Source of the DNA: Tritrichomonas musculus
Lineage: Eukaryota; Parabasalia; Tritrichomonadida; Tritrichomonadidae
NCBI GenBank assembly: GCA_039105265.1
Contig: JAPFFF010000004.1
Location: 5,871,501 to 5,935,500 of the forward strand
Direction: 5' to 3'
DNA length: 64,000 nucleotides
Below are positions 45,401-55,611 of this stretch, in pieces. The stretch's first letter is position 1; each line of letters opens with the position of its first letter. Below the pieces are notes generated by a model. That model searched no databases, had not been told where the DNA came from, and saw only the letters and a program-made list of their open reading frames with translations. The position numbers and the translations under genes are program-made.

Positions 45401-46670
45401 TTTAGAAGGCTCTCTAAAGTTCCCATATTCATTAAAAAATATTGAAGAGCGAGCCTTTATGGACTGTAGCTCATTAACTGGAGGTTTAACCTTTGACATT
45501 AATGTTGTAAAAATTGGAAAATATGCATTCCGTGGCTGTTCTAATCTAAATGAAAATTTAGTTATAGTTGATTATTATGATGGCGACCAAAGTAAAATGG
45601 AAATACACGAAGGCGCTTTTTATGGATGTTCAAAACTCATTGGTGACCTAAACATTCCATATCGTTGCAATCTTGAAAAAACAGAGGAGATTCTTGATAA
45701 TAAAGGCAAAAAAATTACTACTCCTTCTATCAATGTATTTAAAGGATGCTCAAATTTAGATGGAAATCTTTATCTTCCAGAAACTATTTACGAAATTCCT
45801 TCAGGAACTTTTTGTGACTGTTCAAAATTAGCTGGTGAAGTTAAAAATGATTTAAAAGTTATTGGTAACGAAGCATTCAAAAATTGTGCAAAATTAACTG
45901 GTTCTTTAGACTTTTCAAATTATAATTATTCCAAAGATATCGGTTCATATGCTTTTTACAACTGTACAGGATTAAATGGACAAATAATCTTTAAAGAATT
46001 ATCTGACGTAGAATTCATCACTATTGGTGAATACGCATTTTACAACTGCCACGGTTTAACAGGAACCCTTAACTGCACATCATTAAGCAGAATTGGTAAA
46101 TATGCATTTACAGGATGCAGTGGATTAAATGGCTCATTGATTTTTGATCGTTATCTTCTCAAAGTTGGAGAATACGCTTTTGCTGATTGTACTGGCTTCT
46201 CTGGAACATTATCTTTCAGATCAATTATGAATAATGAATTGTCAATCGAAGATTCTGCCTTCAAAGGATGCACTGGATTCAAAGATGGCTCACTATTATT
46301 TATCATGGATCGATCTGATTCTGATTTGCAACCATCTAAAATATATTATTTGAAGATTGAAAGAAATGCCTTCGAGGATATTAAATTCAAAGATATTAGG
46401 TACATTGGAAGAACTCAACCTGATTGTGACTGCGATATTGGATTACCAAGCAGAAAAGGAATTCATACATCAAGCAATTATGAAGGAAAATCTTTCTGTG
46501 GAAATCCTCTTCATAAAAGTAAACTTAGCGGTGGTGCCATTGCTGGAATTGTGATTGCTTGTATAGTTGTAGTTGCTATTATTATCTTTGTAGTCGTATA
46601 TTTCATTCTCAAAAATAAGAAAAATAAAGATCAGAGTGAAGGTGAAGTGGAAATGAATCAAGATCCATAA
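42492..46670 (+). CDS. BspA-like LRR surface membrane protein
   Basis: This 1392-residue type I membrane protein starts with a signal peptide (MFAQLFLLLVFTKSDL). It is followed by about 1300 residues of TpLRR/LRR_5 repeats, variants of IGxxAFxxCxxLxGxLxIPxxV. Towards the C-terminus come a short Cys segment (PDCDCDI...FCGNP), a single membrane helix near residues 1350-1373 (AGIVIACIVVVAIIIFVVVY) and a basic-acidic cytoplasmic tail ending EVEMNQDP. In Trichomonas the BspA family is large and linked to adhesion to host cells or bacteria; that role is inferred here by family. The repeats are much more divergent than those at 18967-20274, which argues for an old, maintained gene. An Inr-like motif decides the start. 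Confidence 0.92.
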   Translation: MFAQLFLLLVFTKSDLPEKEQYPLHIDSYGCTEPPDKDTITIESEFAHYCYCTKRDYEIQFKYPAGTTSFKIPEKFFIYSRISKISVPKECTSIESNAFFGTTIGTFNFETDVRLTIGTGAFASATFTKDFSFPSTLATINKYAFTRASFQGLKLPDDLTTIKERAFQEATFNGDLNLKKGLGSIGLCAFNFSTFAKKVTFENRGDKDMRITIDNYAFLGSKFNGKFTLLNTLKSIGEGMFYSASFSSSLEIPNDVTTISNNAFAHATISADLTLSGKLEYIMTEAFKGTKFFGRVEFTNSTTKVQSSAFIGATFYKTLNLPNEISSKPLSTTYGRTISSSAFQEAVFLESIKFPPTLRKISTSAFEEAQFTDTIILPDSLETIEEKAFYSCIFNTETSLTFGKSMDKIGNYAFQKSNLQSISFDSKAQLDSIGKEAFEGLFQLSVAATSGSLYSKTISSSAFKGDENINFTSITSETISENAFENCFNLVAKDGILILADGSVQEAAFLNCKKLNGDLTIVEPSNKEIATSTIGKSAFMNTGLSYLNLPHISEISVYAFCNCSLLQGPINETYEELFVDTISSHAFDGDVLLHYTTIKSEDIQQYAFYLCHNLGSNIVLLGKIEDNTRSNDNVKLGTLGERAFYSCEKLGNITFDISLLKDYMNFDSSKGIEIPKYCFAKSGLTGPLVIPHTVKTIEYNAFSNCPNIKELKFNRQKTLDLSINEHAFANSDIGNHLVIPKFVTSVGQYSFANTLIESLEIEGTSYDYLDTTSNNYKSKTTKISKNAFSDCKNLKTVVFGNESIEIEDDSFRGCHISSLQLGNINKIPNNAFIGMSEINTPIEIADSITSIGERAFSECSKIPSITISPNSSLTQIGKAAFYKCKKIVSIVIPPGVTKIDEYAFYKCDNLETISILSRAPTTTGDDGTTKTGQITIEPYAFYGCSKLSKTLTLPEGLTKIGEGAFQECMNLEGSLKFPYSLKNIEERAFMDCSSLTGGLTFDINVVKIGKYAFRGCSNLNENLVIVDYYDGDQSKMEIHEGAFYGCSKLIGDLNIPYRCNLEKTEEILDNKGKKITTPSINVFKGCSNLDGNLYLPETIYEIPSGTFCDCSKLAGEVKNDLKVIGNEAFKNCAKLTGSLDFSNYNYSKDIGSYAFYNCTGLNGQIIFKELSDVEFITIGEYAFYNCHGLTGTLNCTSLSRIGKYAFTGCSGLNGSLIFDRYLLKVGEYAFADCTGFSGTLSFRSIMNNELSIEDSAFKGCTGFKDGSLLFIMDRSDSDLQPSKIYYLKIERNAFEDIKFKDIRYIGRTQPDCDCDIGLPSRKGIHTSSNYEGKSFCGNPLHKSKLSGGAIAGIVIACIVVVAIIIFVVVYFILKNKKNKDQSEGEVEMNQDP

Positions 46671-48937
46671 AGACTATGATCTTAAATAAACATTTAATTT
46701 AATTAATTTTCAATTTTTTTTTCCAAATCAGCGATGCAGCGATTTAATTTAATGTTCAAAGGAAACAAGGTATTTACAATATTATATTTACATATAATAT
46801 TAATATTATAAGTATTTTTTTAAGATGTATATCGTTTTTTATGATAAAAAAGAATTGAATAATTTATGTTTTGTAAATAATTCAATTATTTTGGAGTAAT
46901 TGAATTGAATTATTTACAAAAAAAAGATTTATATATATATAGTTTATAATCATATATTTATATATATATATACTTTAATATTTCAAATATTATATTATCT
47001 ATATATGTAGTTTATTTCTAAAATTATAAATATTAAATTAAGGATATTTAACAATTATATATTTTATGATAGATTTGAAAATACCCAAAACTTCGAAATT
47101 TTAATTCAATTTTTTTGAAAGGATTTTAATCGTACATTGCTGTGGTCAGCTATTTTTTAATAAGGCTCTATCTTGACGATTTTTCACTTTATTACCCAGC
47201 TTCAACGATGAATATACTTGTTTAACAAATTTGTATGTCGTATCGCGCGGTTATTTCATATAATGAACTCAGCCGAGCTTTTCTCATATTTTGAAATTTT
47301 TATCTTTCCTTTGCTTACATTTTCCTGGCAATTACATATTAAATATGAAATAATTTCATTTATGCTCCAGTGAGAGTTATACATATTTTCCACTTTCATA
47401 ATCTTTGATCAGTATAATGACTAAAGAAATAAATTGTTATAATGAAATTATTTTTTCCCCTATTTTATTGGCAAATAAGCTTTTATCATTCCAAATAATT
47501 TCATTATAACAATGAAATCGTTATATTATTTCCTCAAACAGTTTTTGTAGTGTTGTTAAAGCAATGTTTTTAAATATAATAATCTCATAATATCAATGAA
47601 ACAATTGATACATAAGGAAGATAAGAATAATTGTTATATTAAAAAATAATAATGATAGAATGTTTATAATTTGCTATATATTTTTATTTTGTTCTTTTTC
47701 AAAAGCCTTTCAAAATTGAATGAAAATTCGAACTTTTTCGGATTTTTTTTTCTGAGATCAGAAAAAAGTTGAATGAAAAATTTCGGAAAAGTGCGCAAAA
47801 AAATTCTATCTATTTTATTATTCTATTCAAAATTTCGGCAGAGGAATCTGGGTCTATAAAAATAGGCACGAAAAAAGTTCGTTCGTAGAGGTGAAATACA
47901 TCGTCGGTATTGATCGGTATGAACACAAAAAGTTTATCTCAGAAAATTGAGTACTACAAACTTTTTGAATTAAACAAGCGGTTAATAAATATATTTAATA
48001 AAGGCAGTTTTAAGGTCCCATTAAAAGTAAAACAAAACATAAATATTTATGTTAAGATAATATCGTATGGTTACCTTTCGGATGTAATTGGAATTTTATA
48101 AAATTCAATGAAAAAACGTATTAAAATGTCTAAATTGCCGAAATGAAACGTAATTACATAATTTAAATAAAAATATAAAAAAAAGCAAAGAGGTTTAGTT
48201 TCGAACTCAATACTTTGGCAACAAATTAATTAAACCTCTAAGCTAGAGCTCTCAAATTTGAAAGGAAAAAATATTTATATTTAAAGATAAATAACTTTTT
48301 CTAAAAAAAGTAGTATTCCAATTATTTTCACGTAGACGTAATCGTAAAACGTAATTGATTTTTTTCTTGGTCTATTTAATTGAAAAAGTTTGAACAGAAC
48401 GTAATTTTTAAAACCTCCTAAGGGCAATCGTATGGAACCAAAAAAACTTCTTGTTAAAAATATTTCTCATTGATAGAATTTATTAAGCAATATGTGATGC
48501 TTATGACATTTAATCTTAAGAATTCGATAAAAAAAGATCAAAACTTTCAATACTGAGAGACTTCATTTCCTATGGCGCTTTGGTGCAAGTAAAAATCTCA
48601 ATCATTAATTAATTAATTGATTAATTGATTAAGTTTCTGCTCGAATCAAGCATACTTTTTTGGCATTCCTTTCCTGATAATAAATAATTTTTTATCTTCA
48701 TCATTTGCTACATGAAACAATATATTTAGAGTGTCATTACAATGCATAATTTGCTTGTTCCATTGAATTTATTATTCCTTACATTTACTTGTTCGGTAAA
48801 AATTTAAATTAACTTGTTCTAAGAAAATTTTAAAACTTTTTCTATTATCAAAGAAAATTTCAAATTAAAATTTTTTAAATTAACTCTAATAAAATATAAA
48901 ATGATCTGTGATTTCATTTTTATTTCATTTTTATTTT
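46671..48937. other. Intergenic AT-rich DNA with hairpins
   Basis: There are inverted repeats at about 46850-46925 (TTTTGTAAATAATTCAATT and complement) and 47433-47514 (ATTGTTATAATGAAATTATT and complement). A 63-codon open stretch at 47910-48101 (MNTKSLSQKIEYYKLFELNK and so on) is too short and isolated to call. A degenerate tRNA-like sequence lies at about 48190-48250 on the minus strand. Nothing else is supported. Confidence 0.5.
48914..48932 (+). promoter_or_regulatory. Inr-like initiators before the VIT-vWA gene
   Basis: Two TCATTTTTA motifs in tandem fit the parabasalid TCA initiator and end a few bases before ATG 48938, supporting that codon as the start rather than an upstream non-ATG extension. 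Confidence 0.5.
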
Positions 48938-51361
48938 ATGTCTTTATTCTCAATCAAGAGTGAGCAAAAGAGATCATTTATTGATCCTCAAAGTATTAAC
49001 ATTGAAGGAGAAATTAATGGAATCTTTTTTACAGGAACAATAGAAGCAAGTTTTCAAAATACAGATTCACCAATTGACAAATTTAATGTTATGTTTGGAA
49101 ATGAACTTAATGATGAAATTGGCTTTCATAACATCAAAGTTCTAATTGATGGTTCTACCTATTTAATCAAAACGCAAGAGCTAAAAGAAGCGAAATCAAC
49201 ATTTGAAAAAGGAGAGAGTCAAGGGGAACAAGTAATCTTTGGGCAAGGAAATGAATTCTACTCAACATTATATATCAGTAATGTTCTTCAAAATCAAGTT
49301 GTTAGTTTTTCAATAGATTTTGAGTTACCAATTAATTTCATAGAAAACAACATCATTGATTTAAGTTTCCCACTGATATATGCATGTTCAGGAGGAAGAC
49401 AAGCAATGAAATGTGATAACTTTAAATTTTCAGTGAAAAGTTCGTTATTTGAAATGAAAGGAAAAATGGTCAGTTCATCACCAGAAGGTCGATTTGATGC
49501 ATCAAAATCAACATATATAATTGATCATTTGAAAGGATCAATTGCGAATATTAAAATGATTATTGATCCAAATTTCACAGAAAACTTTTTCAATGATGAC
49601 CTCAGCTTTTTCAGTGCTACCAACCAATTATCCACAGAAAATAATATTGGAATTTTTAGTGGCAAATATGGATCAATCAAATTTGTTCCATCGAAAGATA
49701 AAGAAAAAATTGAAGAACATTCAGGAGAAGAATTTATCTTTGTTGTTGACTGTTCAGGATCAATGAAAGGAGAACCAATCAAATTGGCTGCACAATGTCT
49801 CATTATTTTCATAAAATCTCTTCCAAAAGATTGTTATTTCAATGTCATTCGATTTGGAACGGATTATGTACCACTTTTCTCGAGTCCAGTTAAATACACG
49901 AATGAAAGTGCAGATAAAGCATTGGAACTTGCTCAAAAGTTAAGTGGTGATTTATGCAATACAAATTTGCACAAACCGTTAAACTTTATATTTTCACAGC
50001 CTCTCACAGAAAAAGATAAATTAAGACGAGTTTTCATATTAACAGATGGAGTAGTTGATAATTCAAGTGAAGTCATTTCACTTGTGATTAACAATTCAAC
50101 AACAACGATGTGTAGTGCTATTGGAATTGGTCAAAATGTTGATCGAAACTTAGTTGAACAAATAGGCAAAAAAGGAGAAGGATATGTTGATTTTGTATCA
50201 TCATGCAATGATGATATGAAATCTACAGTTATCAATCAATTATCACAAAGTTTGAATGAAATATGCGAAGTTGACATTTCAATTGAAAACAACGAATCAT
50301 TTGAAATTGTTCCACCTTTATCAAGCATCAAATTCCATCCAGGAATTCCATCTACATTGTATTTCAAAACAAATGATAGGATTGATGAAAATACACATGT
50401 TTTGATTAATGTTGAAGGAAACGAATCTATTATTACAATGAAGCCATTACATGCAAATTCGAGAACACAAAAAAGTTTAGAATTCATGTTCAACAATGAA
50501 AACATCAAATATTTAAGAAAGAAACAAATGACAGAAGATATTAAATCAAAAATAATTCAAATCTCAGTTGAACATGGAATATTAAGTCCATATGTTGGCA
50601 TGATTGGTGTTAAGGAATTTGAATCACCAGAAGAAGAAGAAGAAATGATGAACAAAATTCAAAATTTGAGAAGTAAATTAATTGAAGATAAAAATTATTT
50701 CACAGGATTAAGTGGATTCAGACCAATGTATGTTAAAACATTGACAGGAAAGAATATTCCATTATCATTTGATCCGAATGATTGTGTTGGAGATCTGAAA
50801 TTGTCAATTTATGAAAAAGAAGGAATTCCCGTTGATCAAATCCGTCTAGTTTATAAAGGCAGACAGCTTGAAGATGATAACAAACTCAGTCAATATTCAA
50901 TGTATGATAATTCAACAGTTCACATGGTTTTAAGACTGAGAGGTGATGGTGGCTGTGGCGGTAGTTTAACTAAATATAAACTTGATGATATTAGAAAACA
51001 ACCAATAATTAGAGATAATATTACTAAGAGATTTGATAAAGAAAAAGGAGAAGATTTGGTTAAAATCATCTCTAAACAAAAGATTGAAGGATACTGGATG
51101 AAAATTCCAAAAGAAATTGAAAAAGTTAAATATGATAAAATGAAATCTATCATTGAAAAAGCATCCGATCTTTACAAACAATTGAAAATCAAGGAAGATG
51201 AAAATAAAATCATAGGAACAATTTGTTGCTTGATTTTCATGCAGAAATTCATGATAAATGATCGTAAAACATGGACATTGGTATACGATAAAGGAATGAA
51301 ATGGCTTTTTTCTGTGGAACCAACAGTTAATTGGAATAATGTTTTGAAATATCTTCTTTAA
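48938..51361 (+). CDS. VIT-vWA protein with internal ubiquitin domain
   Basis: This 807-residue protein begins with a VIT domain (about 15-140), followed by a von Willebrand A domain (about 262-430). Its metal-binding MIDAS motif is D271-C-S273-G-S275, with TDG further on. A ubiquitin domain occupies 597-672 (MYVKTLTGKNIPLSFDPNDC; IRLVYKGRQLEDDNKLSQYS; VLRLRG). After this come about 130 residues resembling the C-terminal segment of vWA5A/PARP4-like proteins (KIEGYWMKIP; GTICCLIFMQKF; WTLVYDKGMKWL). VIT-vWA proteins act as adaptors; a fused ubiquitin is unusual. The ubiquitin tail reads RLRG-D-GG-C-GG, so the normal Gly-Gly end is broken by Asp670 and cleavage at the usual site is doubtful. 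No signal peptide is evident. Confidence 0.88.
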   Translation: MSLFSIKSEQKRSFIDPQSINIEGEINGIFFTGTIEASFQNTDSPIDKFNVMFGNELNDEIGFHNIKVLIDGSTYLIKTQELKEAKSTFEKGESQGEQVIFGQGNEFYSTLYISNVLQNQVVSFSIDFELPINFIENNIIDLSFPLIYACSGGRQAMKCDNFKFSVKSSLFEMKGKMVSSSPEGRFDASKSTYIIDHLKGSIANIKMIIDPNFTENFFNDDLSFFSATNQLSTENNIGIFSGKYGSIKFVPSKDKEKIEEHSGEEFIFVVDCSGSMKGEPIKLAAQCLIIFIKSLPKDCYFNVIRFGTDYVPLFSSPVKYTNESADKALELAQKLSGDLCNTNLHKPLNFIFSQPLTEKDKLRRVFILTDGVVDNSSEVISLVINNSTTTMCSAIGIGQNVDRNLVEQIGKKGEGYVDFVSSCNDDMKSTVINQLSQSLNEICEVDISIENNESFEIVPPLSSIKFHPGIPSTLYFKTNDRIDENTHVLINVEGNESIITMKPLHANSRTQKSLEFMFNNENIKYLRKKQMTEDIKSKIIQISVEHGILSPYVGMIGVKEFESPEEEEEMMNKIQNLRSKLIEDKNYFTGLSGFRPMYVKTLTGKNIPLSFDPNDCVGDLKLSIYEKEGIPVDQIRLVYKGRQLEDDNKLSQYSMYDNSTVHMVLRLRGDGGCGGSLTKYKLDDIRKQPIIRDNITKRFDKEKGEDLVKIISKQKIEGYWMKIPKEIEKVKYDKMKSIIEKASDLYKQLKIKEDENKIIGTICCLIFMQKFMINDRKTWTLVYDKGMKWLFSVEPTVNWNNVLKYLL

Positions 51362-52086
51362 AAATATTCATTTTAATTTAATTTTTATTATTTTTTACTT
51401 TGATAATTTAAATATTCAAATATCATGCATGATATTATTTTAATATTTTAATTTAATTTCTATTAAAATTGAAAGGTTATAAAACAATCAATTTCACTTA
51501 TAAATTTTTGATATCAAAATACACTTTTTTAAATGAAAAACAATTATGCAATGCATGGAATTAATGAAACATGGAAATTGTTAAAGAAATTATATCAACC
51601 CCCCAGGTAATCTAGCTAAAAATTGCATTTTTTTTATTTTAAAAAATATATTCTGTACTTAGTTTTAAATCAAATAAATTTTAATGTAATTATATATGAT
51701 CATTTACTTATAAAAAATATTGCTAAATAACCAAACATGTTCAAAAAGTGACTCGTCCAGTTATATTTGGCCGATGATAGAAGGTGAAAATTGACCTATA
51801 ACCGTCTGGTCAATTCCGATTTCCCAAAAAAAAAAAAAAAAAAAAAAAAAAATTATATTATATATATATAGGGAGAAATTTTTGATAGGATTTTAGACGG
51901 TTATCATTACCTTTTTGGCCAGAATCAAATAAAGAAAGGCTTTCTTTATTTTCAATACATTTGAACACTAATTTTTTATATCACATTTCAAAAAACAAGA
52001 CATTTTTTTCCCTTTTTCAATTGAAATTCAATATGGAAAAATTTTATATAAGTAAACATATCATGCATTATATCATTATTTATAAA
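51362..52086. other. Intergenic DNA with poly(A) tract
   Basis: This holds a poly(A) run (51826-51851), a short inverted pair TAACCGTCT/AGACGGTTA (51801 and 51894) and one TTCAAAAAGTGACTC motif. Inr-like TCATTATT lies at 52073, 14 bases before the next ATG. No other feature is seen. Confidence 0.5.
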
Positions 52087-52389
52087 ATGCGTCACAATCG
52101 AAAAGGACCGAATCGAAGTAAATATACCGAAAAGGAGGTTACAGAACAAATTCTAAATGGTTTTCAATGGAGAGGCAGCCATGGATATGAGTTTCTACTC
52201 AACTATTATGGAGAACCTAATAGAATTACTGTAGCAAATCTTAAACCACTTGGTGAAATTGTTTCGAGATTTATAAATGTTCCACTTTCACGGAATGATT
52301 ACAGAGTCAAAAGTACATTGATCAAATGGTTTAATGATAATCTTGATCAAATCAAAGAAGTTATTCACATGGTAAAAATGGTATTTTAA
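52087..52389 (+). CDS. Small uncharacterised protein, 100 residues
   Basis: The ATG at 52087 (MRHNRKGPNRSKYTEKEVTE) is chosen because TCATTATT, a good Inr match, ends seven bases before it; earlier in-frame ATGs would fall before the initiator. The protein is basic at the start and then forms a compact-looking domain with FQWRGSHGYEFLLNYYGEPN and FINVPLSRNDYRVKSTLIKW. It resembles short conserved domains common in trichomonads, possibly DNA-binding, but I cannot name the family. It is followed by tRNA-Leu on the opposite strand. Confidence 0.7.
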   Translation: MRHNRKGPNRSKYTEKEVTEQILNGFQWRGSHGYEFLLNYYGEPNRITVANLKPLGEIVSRFINVPLSRNDYRVKSTLIKWFNDNLDQIKEVIHMVKMVF

Positions 52390-52554
52390 ATTATATCTTT
52401 TTTTTAATTATTTCAAATTTAAAAAGATAAAAATTATTGATATAGATTTTTGCCTCAAAGCTAATGAGTTAAAATATGAAAAATCAAAGTAAACCTCAAA
52501 TTCGCTATGCCTTCTATCGAAAAATTGAAAAATTAAAAAAAATAATCAAAAAAA

Positions 52555-52629
52555 TGGTTGTTGTGGAGTCGAACCCACGTCAAACCAGATTTTGAATCCA
52601 GTGCCTTTGGCCGCTCGGTCCAAACAACC
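52555..52629 (-). tRNA. tRNA-Leu (anticodon CAA), short variable arm
   Basis: The acceptor arms GGTTGTT/AACAACC pair perfectly. The D region (GACCGAGCGGCCAAAGGC) is of the Leu/Ser type. The anticodon arm CTGGA/TCTGG encloses TTCAAAA, giving CAA. The total is only 75 nt. A class II variable arm is missing and the T arm seems one base short (GTGGG, TTCGAC, TCCAC). It may be a divergent functional tRNA-Leu or a decayed copy. Confidence 0.7.
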
Positions 52630-52908
52630 TTGCTGTTTATCAATAAATATCAAACAATTATATTTGATATCTCATTTTTTAAAATTGGCATTGTTCGCAC
52701 TTTATGATAAATTAAATCAAATTTGATCAATAATTCTAAATTTTGCTTCTACAACTTTATTGATAAAGAAAAAAATAAAAGAATTTGTGAAGCTCTAAAA
52801 AGAATAAAAGAAATACTCATAACATACATATTGATTGCTTTTTCTGAAGTACGATAAAAGGTCATAATTGACCTAGACAAAACCGGGCATCTTTTTATAT
52901 GTATTTTT

Positions 52909-52920
52909 AAACGTACAAAT
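52909..52920 (+). promoter_or_regulatory. AAACGTACAAAT motif, TOG/HEAT gene
   Basis: AAACGTACAAAT lies 11 bases before ATG 52932. The same 12-mer forms both arms of the palindrome at 58134-58173 before the SAM-domain gene. It is a candidate shared promoter element. Confidence 0.4.
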
Positions 52921-52931
52921 AATCCATTTCT

Positions 52932-55433
52932 ATGAATCGCATTATTAATGAAGCAAAAGAAGCTCTAAATGCTAAAACATGGAATGAACAACTCCAATTC
53001 ATTCAATTTGTTGAAGAAATAATAATGGATGATATTGATTCAATCTCGTTTGAGGAGATACAATCTTGCTTTTCTGTTCTTAGCAAATATGTTACAAATG
53101 AGAACAAGAACCTTGTTCAAAGATCAATGAAAATTATTGAAGCATTATGCCAATGTTATAACGATTTCCCAGTGAAATTCTATAATTCAATGGACAAAGA
53201 CGTTTCTTTAATTTTCAATAGTGTTTTCAAATTTTTAAATGACAATAGACCAAACATTCGCGAACAGTCAATAAAAACTCTTCAATTGCTCATTAAAATC
53301 ACAGGATTTACTGCTTTTTGTCAGAATACATTGGATCAAGCATCATCATTTTGCATTGAAGGCCAATCAAATGTAATTCAATTCTTAAAGCAACATCAAT
53401 ATGATATGAATGACAATGAGTGGAAGCTTATATTTAATTTTCTTGTCCACACTTATGAAGGAAAAGTTCCAGCACTCAAAAACAAAGCACTAGATTTATT
53501 CAAGAATGATAAGTTTCTTAATCAATTGCAAATAAATTTGAGCACATTTAATCCAAGCCAGAAGAAAACTTTTCAAGCTTTTCTTGATAGACAAACAGTA
53601 AAAGTTGAAAATAGTTTAACAAATGAAAACAATGATTATGACCTAGATGATGATGTAGCTATTGATATTAATTCATCTGTTTTTTCACACAAACAAAGAC
53701 AAAAAGAATTGAAAGATACAGACGGTCTCTTTTTATTGACTGATGTTTCAAGTTTTGGTCCATTTACTCATCGATTATCACTTGATATTCGAGATGTTTT
53801 TGATGATAAAATCAGTGATCTACTTCTCTCTCCGCAAAGCATTGTTCGAGTAACTGCTGTTGATGATTTACGTGAAATATTTTGTTGTTCAATGAAAAAC
53901 TTTGAATATTCAGTTGACATTATCATTCGTTGGTGTCTTATTCAATTTCTTAGTTGGCAACTTAATATATCACAAGCTTCATTGTCTCTTCTTACTGACA
54001 TGCTCGATTATTATAAAAACAACGAGAAGTTTAAACTCACTTCTAAAGAAGTTCACATCATCACTCCTATTGTTTTATGGTGCATGGCAAACCAAAGCGA
54101 AGCCTTTAAGTATCTTCTACAACAAGTTAAGTACTTCAGTTTTGAAAGAGACTATAATGATTCTCTTCTTATGTCTCTTTCATTAGATCACATTCCAGTA
54201 ATAATTCATATTTTTGACGAACTTAAAACGGTTAAATGTTTTGATACAATAAGAGGCAGGCTTGAAGAATTGAGTCAAGAATCAACAACATCTTTTGTTA
54301 GAGAAGAATGCAAGAAACTTCTAATGAAACACAATCCATTGTCCCCTCGGAAGTCACTCATGACGAAAAACCCAGTTAAAACATTGCAAATGCATATTAA
54401 AAAGATCAAGAATAATCCTGATGGAATAGCAAATTGCAGAGACATCTTCGGCCAAATACTAGATATGTTCGATTCCAAAACATTGGATAGAAGAGAAATA
54501 AGATACCTTCTTTATTGCACGCATGCATTTATGTCTGAACCTGTTCTTTACTGCCAGATCAATATGAATGATTTCTCTTCTTTAGTTTTATTGCTTTGTG
54601 AATTCTCACTTCGATGTCCTGCTGAATTTTTTGATGCCCTCATATCAGTGGGATATGCAATAGCAACTGTTCAAGCAAACATATCGATTTTCGATACGTT
54701 AATCAATTTCATTTCACAAAACATCTCTTCGCAGAACAAGAATTCATTTTCTTATCAAATATTTAGAATAGGAATTCAATTGATCGCAATAAACCAAAAC
54801 ATGAATGATCTACAGCATTTAAAATCATTTGCAAAAAGTGTAATTGGCCGCTTTCAATCAAAAGATGATTTAAGAGCAAGATTGTGCAGAGAACTTTTAG
54901 CTGAAATTCTCATCATTGAAAATGGTTCTATTATTCAATTTGGCGAAAACAAAAACAACATTGTCCACAATTCATTCATGCCAAAATCACCAGAATCAGT
55001 TTCAACTTCTAATGGATCAACAATTGCTAATGGAAATGGAGAAGAATTACATGAATTCGTTAGAATTTTAAAGAGATTAATGAAACTAGAAACAAGGTTC
55101 GAATCAATTCAAGAATTAATCAGTTTCAGTGAAAGATATCCTCGTGAAAAAATAATCGAAACAATAGTGAAACTTTCTCCTCTCCTGGGAAGACATATTG
55201 AAGAAATGAAAAATAAAAATAATCTCAAATTAAAGTCAACACCATCTAACCGAAGAAATGAGAATATTAGCAAGAATATTTACAATTCATTTGCTAAACA
55301 ATCTCGTCCTTCTTCAAGATATTCAAAAAGATTGTCTGATGGTTATGATCTGAAAAAGCTGATGAAAGGTCGTATTCCTTTAGCAGAACATAAAAACTCT
55401 TCAAAAATCCATAGCTTTAAAAAAAAGTATTAA
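52932..55433 (+). CDS. TOG/HEAT-repeat protein (CLASP-like)
   Basis: This 833-residue, largely helical protein opens with a HEAT/TOG-type array (AKEALNAKTWNEQLQFIQFV; MKIIEALCQCYND; LNDNRPNIREQSIKTLQLLI), as in CLASP and XMAP215 microtubule regulators. A second helical block covers about 270-480 and a third 490-680. The C-terminal 130 residues are Ser/Asn/Lys-rich and disordered, ending in a basic tail (HKNSSKIHSFKKKY) suited to tubulin or nucleic acid binding. No membrane segment is present. By family it would act on microtubules or the mitotic spindle; the assignment rests on helix pattern, not on a diagnostic motif, so other HEAT proteins remain possible. Confidence 0.65.
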   Translation: MNRIINEAKEALNAKTWNEQLQFIQFVEEIIMDDIDSISFEEIQSCFSVLSKYVTNENKNLVQRSMKIIEALCQCYNDFPVKFYNSMDKDVSLIFNSVFKFLNDNRPNIREQSIKTLQLLIKITGFTAFCQNTLDQASSFCIEGQSNVIQFLKQHQYDMNDNEWKLIFNFLVHTYEGKVPALKNKALDLFKNDKFLNQLQINLSTFNPSQKKTFQAFLDRQTVKVENSLTNENNDYDLDDDVAIDINSSVFSHKQRQKELKDTDGLFLLTDVSSFGPFTHRLSLDIRDVFDDKISDLLLSPQSIVRVTAVDDLREIFCCSMKNFEYSVDIIIRWCLIQFLSWQLNISQASLSLLTDMLDYYKNNEKFKLTSKEVHIITPIVLWCMANQSEAFKYLLQQVKYFSFERDYNDSLLMSLSLDHIPVIIHIFDELKTVKCFDTIRGRLEELSQESTTSFVREECKKLLMKHNPLSPRKSLMTKNPVKTLQMHIKKIKNNPDGIANCRDIFGQILDMFDSKTLDRREIRYLLYCTHAFMSEPVLYCQINMNDFSSLVLLLCEFSLRCPAEFFDALISVGYAIATVQANISIFDTLINFISQNISSQNKNSFSYQIFRIGIQLIAINQNMNDLQHLKSFAKSVIGRFQSKDDLRARLCRELLAEILIIENGSIIQFGENKNNIVHNSFMPKSPESVSTSNGSTIANGNGEELHEFVRILKRLMKLETRFESIQELISFSERYPREKIIETIVKLSPLLGRHIEEMKNKNNLKLKSTPSNRRNENISKNIYNSFAKQSRPSSRYSKRLSDGYDLKKLMKGRIPLAEHKNSSKIHSFKKKY

Positions 55434-55611
55434 ATTAGTATATTAACTAATTTTAAATTTTTAACCAATTAATTTTTGTAATTATAATATTTTATTTTTA
55501 TGGAGATATTAATCAATTATAAAAAATTATAAATTTTAACAAAAAGTTCAATTAATCAAATGAAAATTGAATGTCTTCTGAATCAATGATTTTTTTTGGA
55601 GTAATACAAAG

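Noticed and set aside
47910-48101. 63-codon open stretch on the plus strand
   Set aside because: Too short, no motif, and no convincing initiator; listed only as part of the intergenic description.
48186-48252. tRNA-like sequence on the minus strand with a GAGTTCGAAACT T-arm-like segment and a GCC loop
   Set aside because: The acceptor ends do not pair and the anticodon stem is poor; at best a degenerate tRNA-derived fragment.
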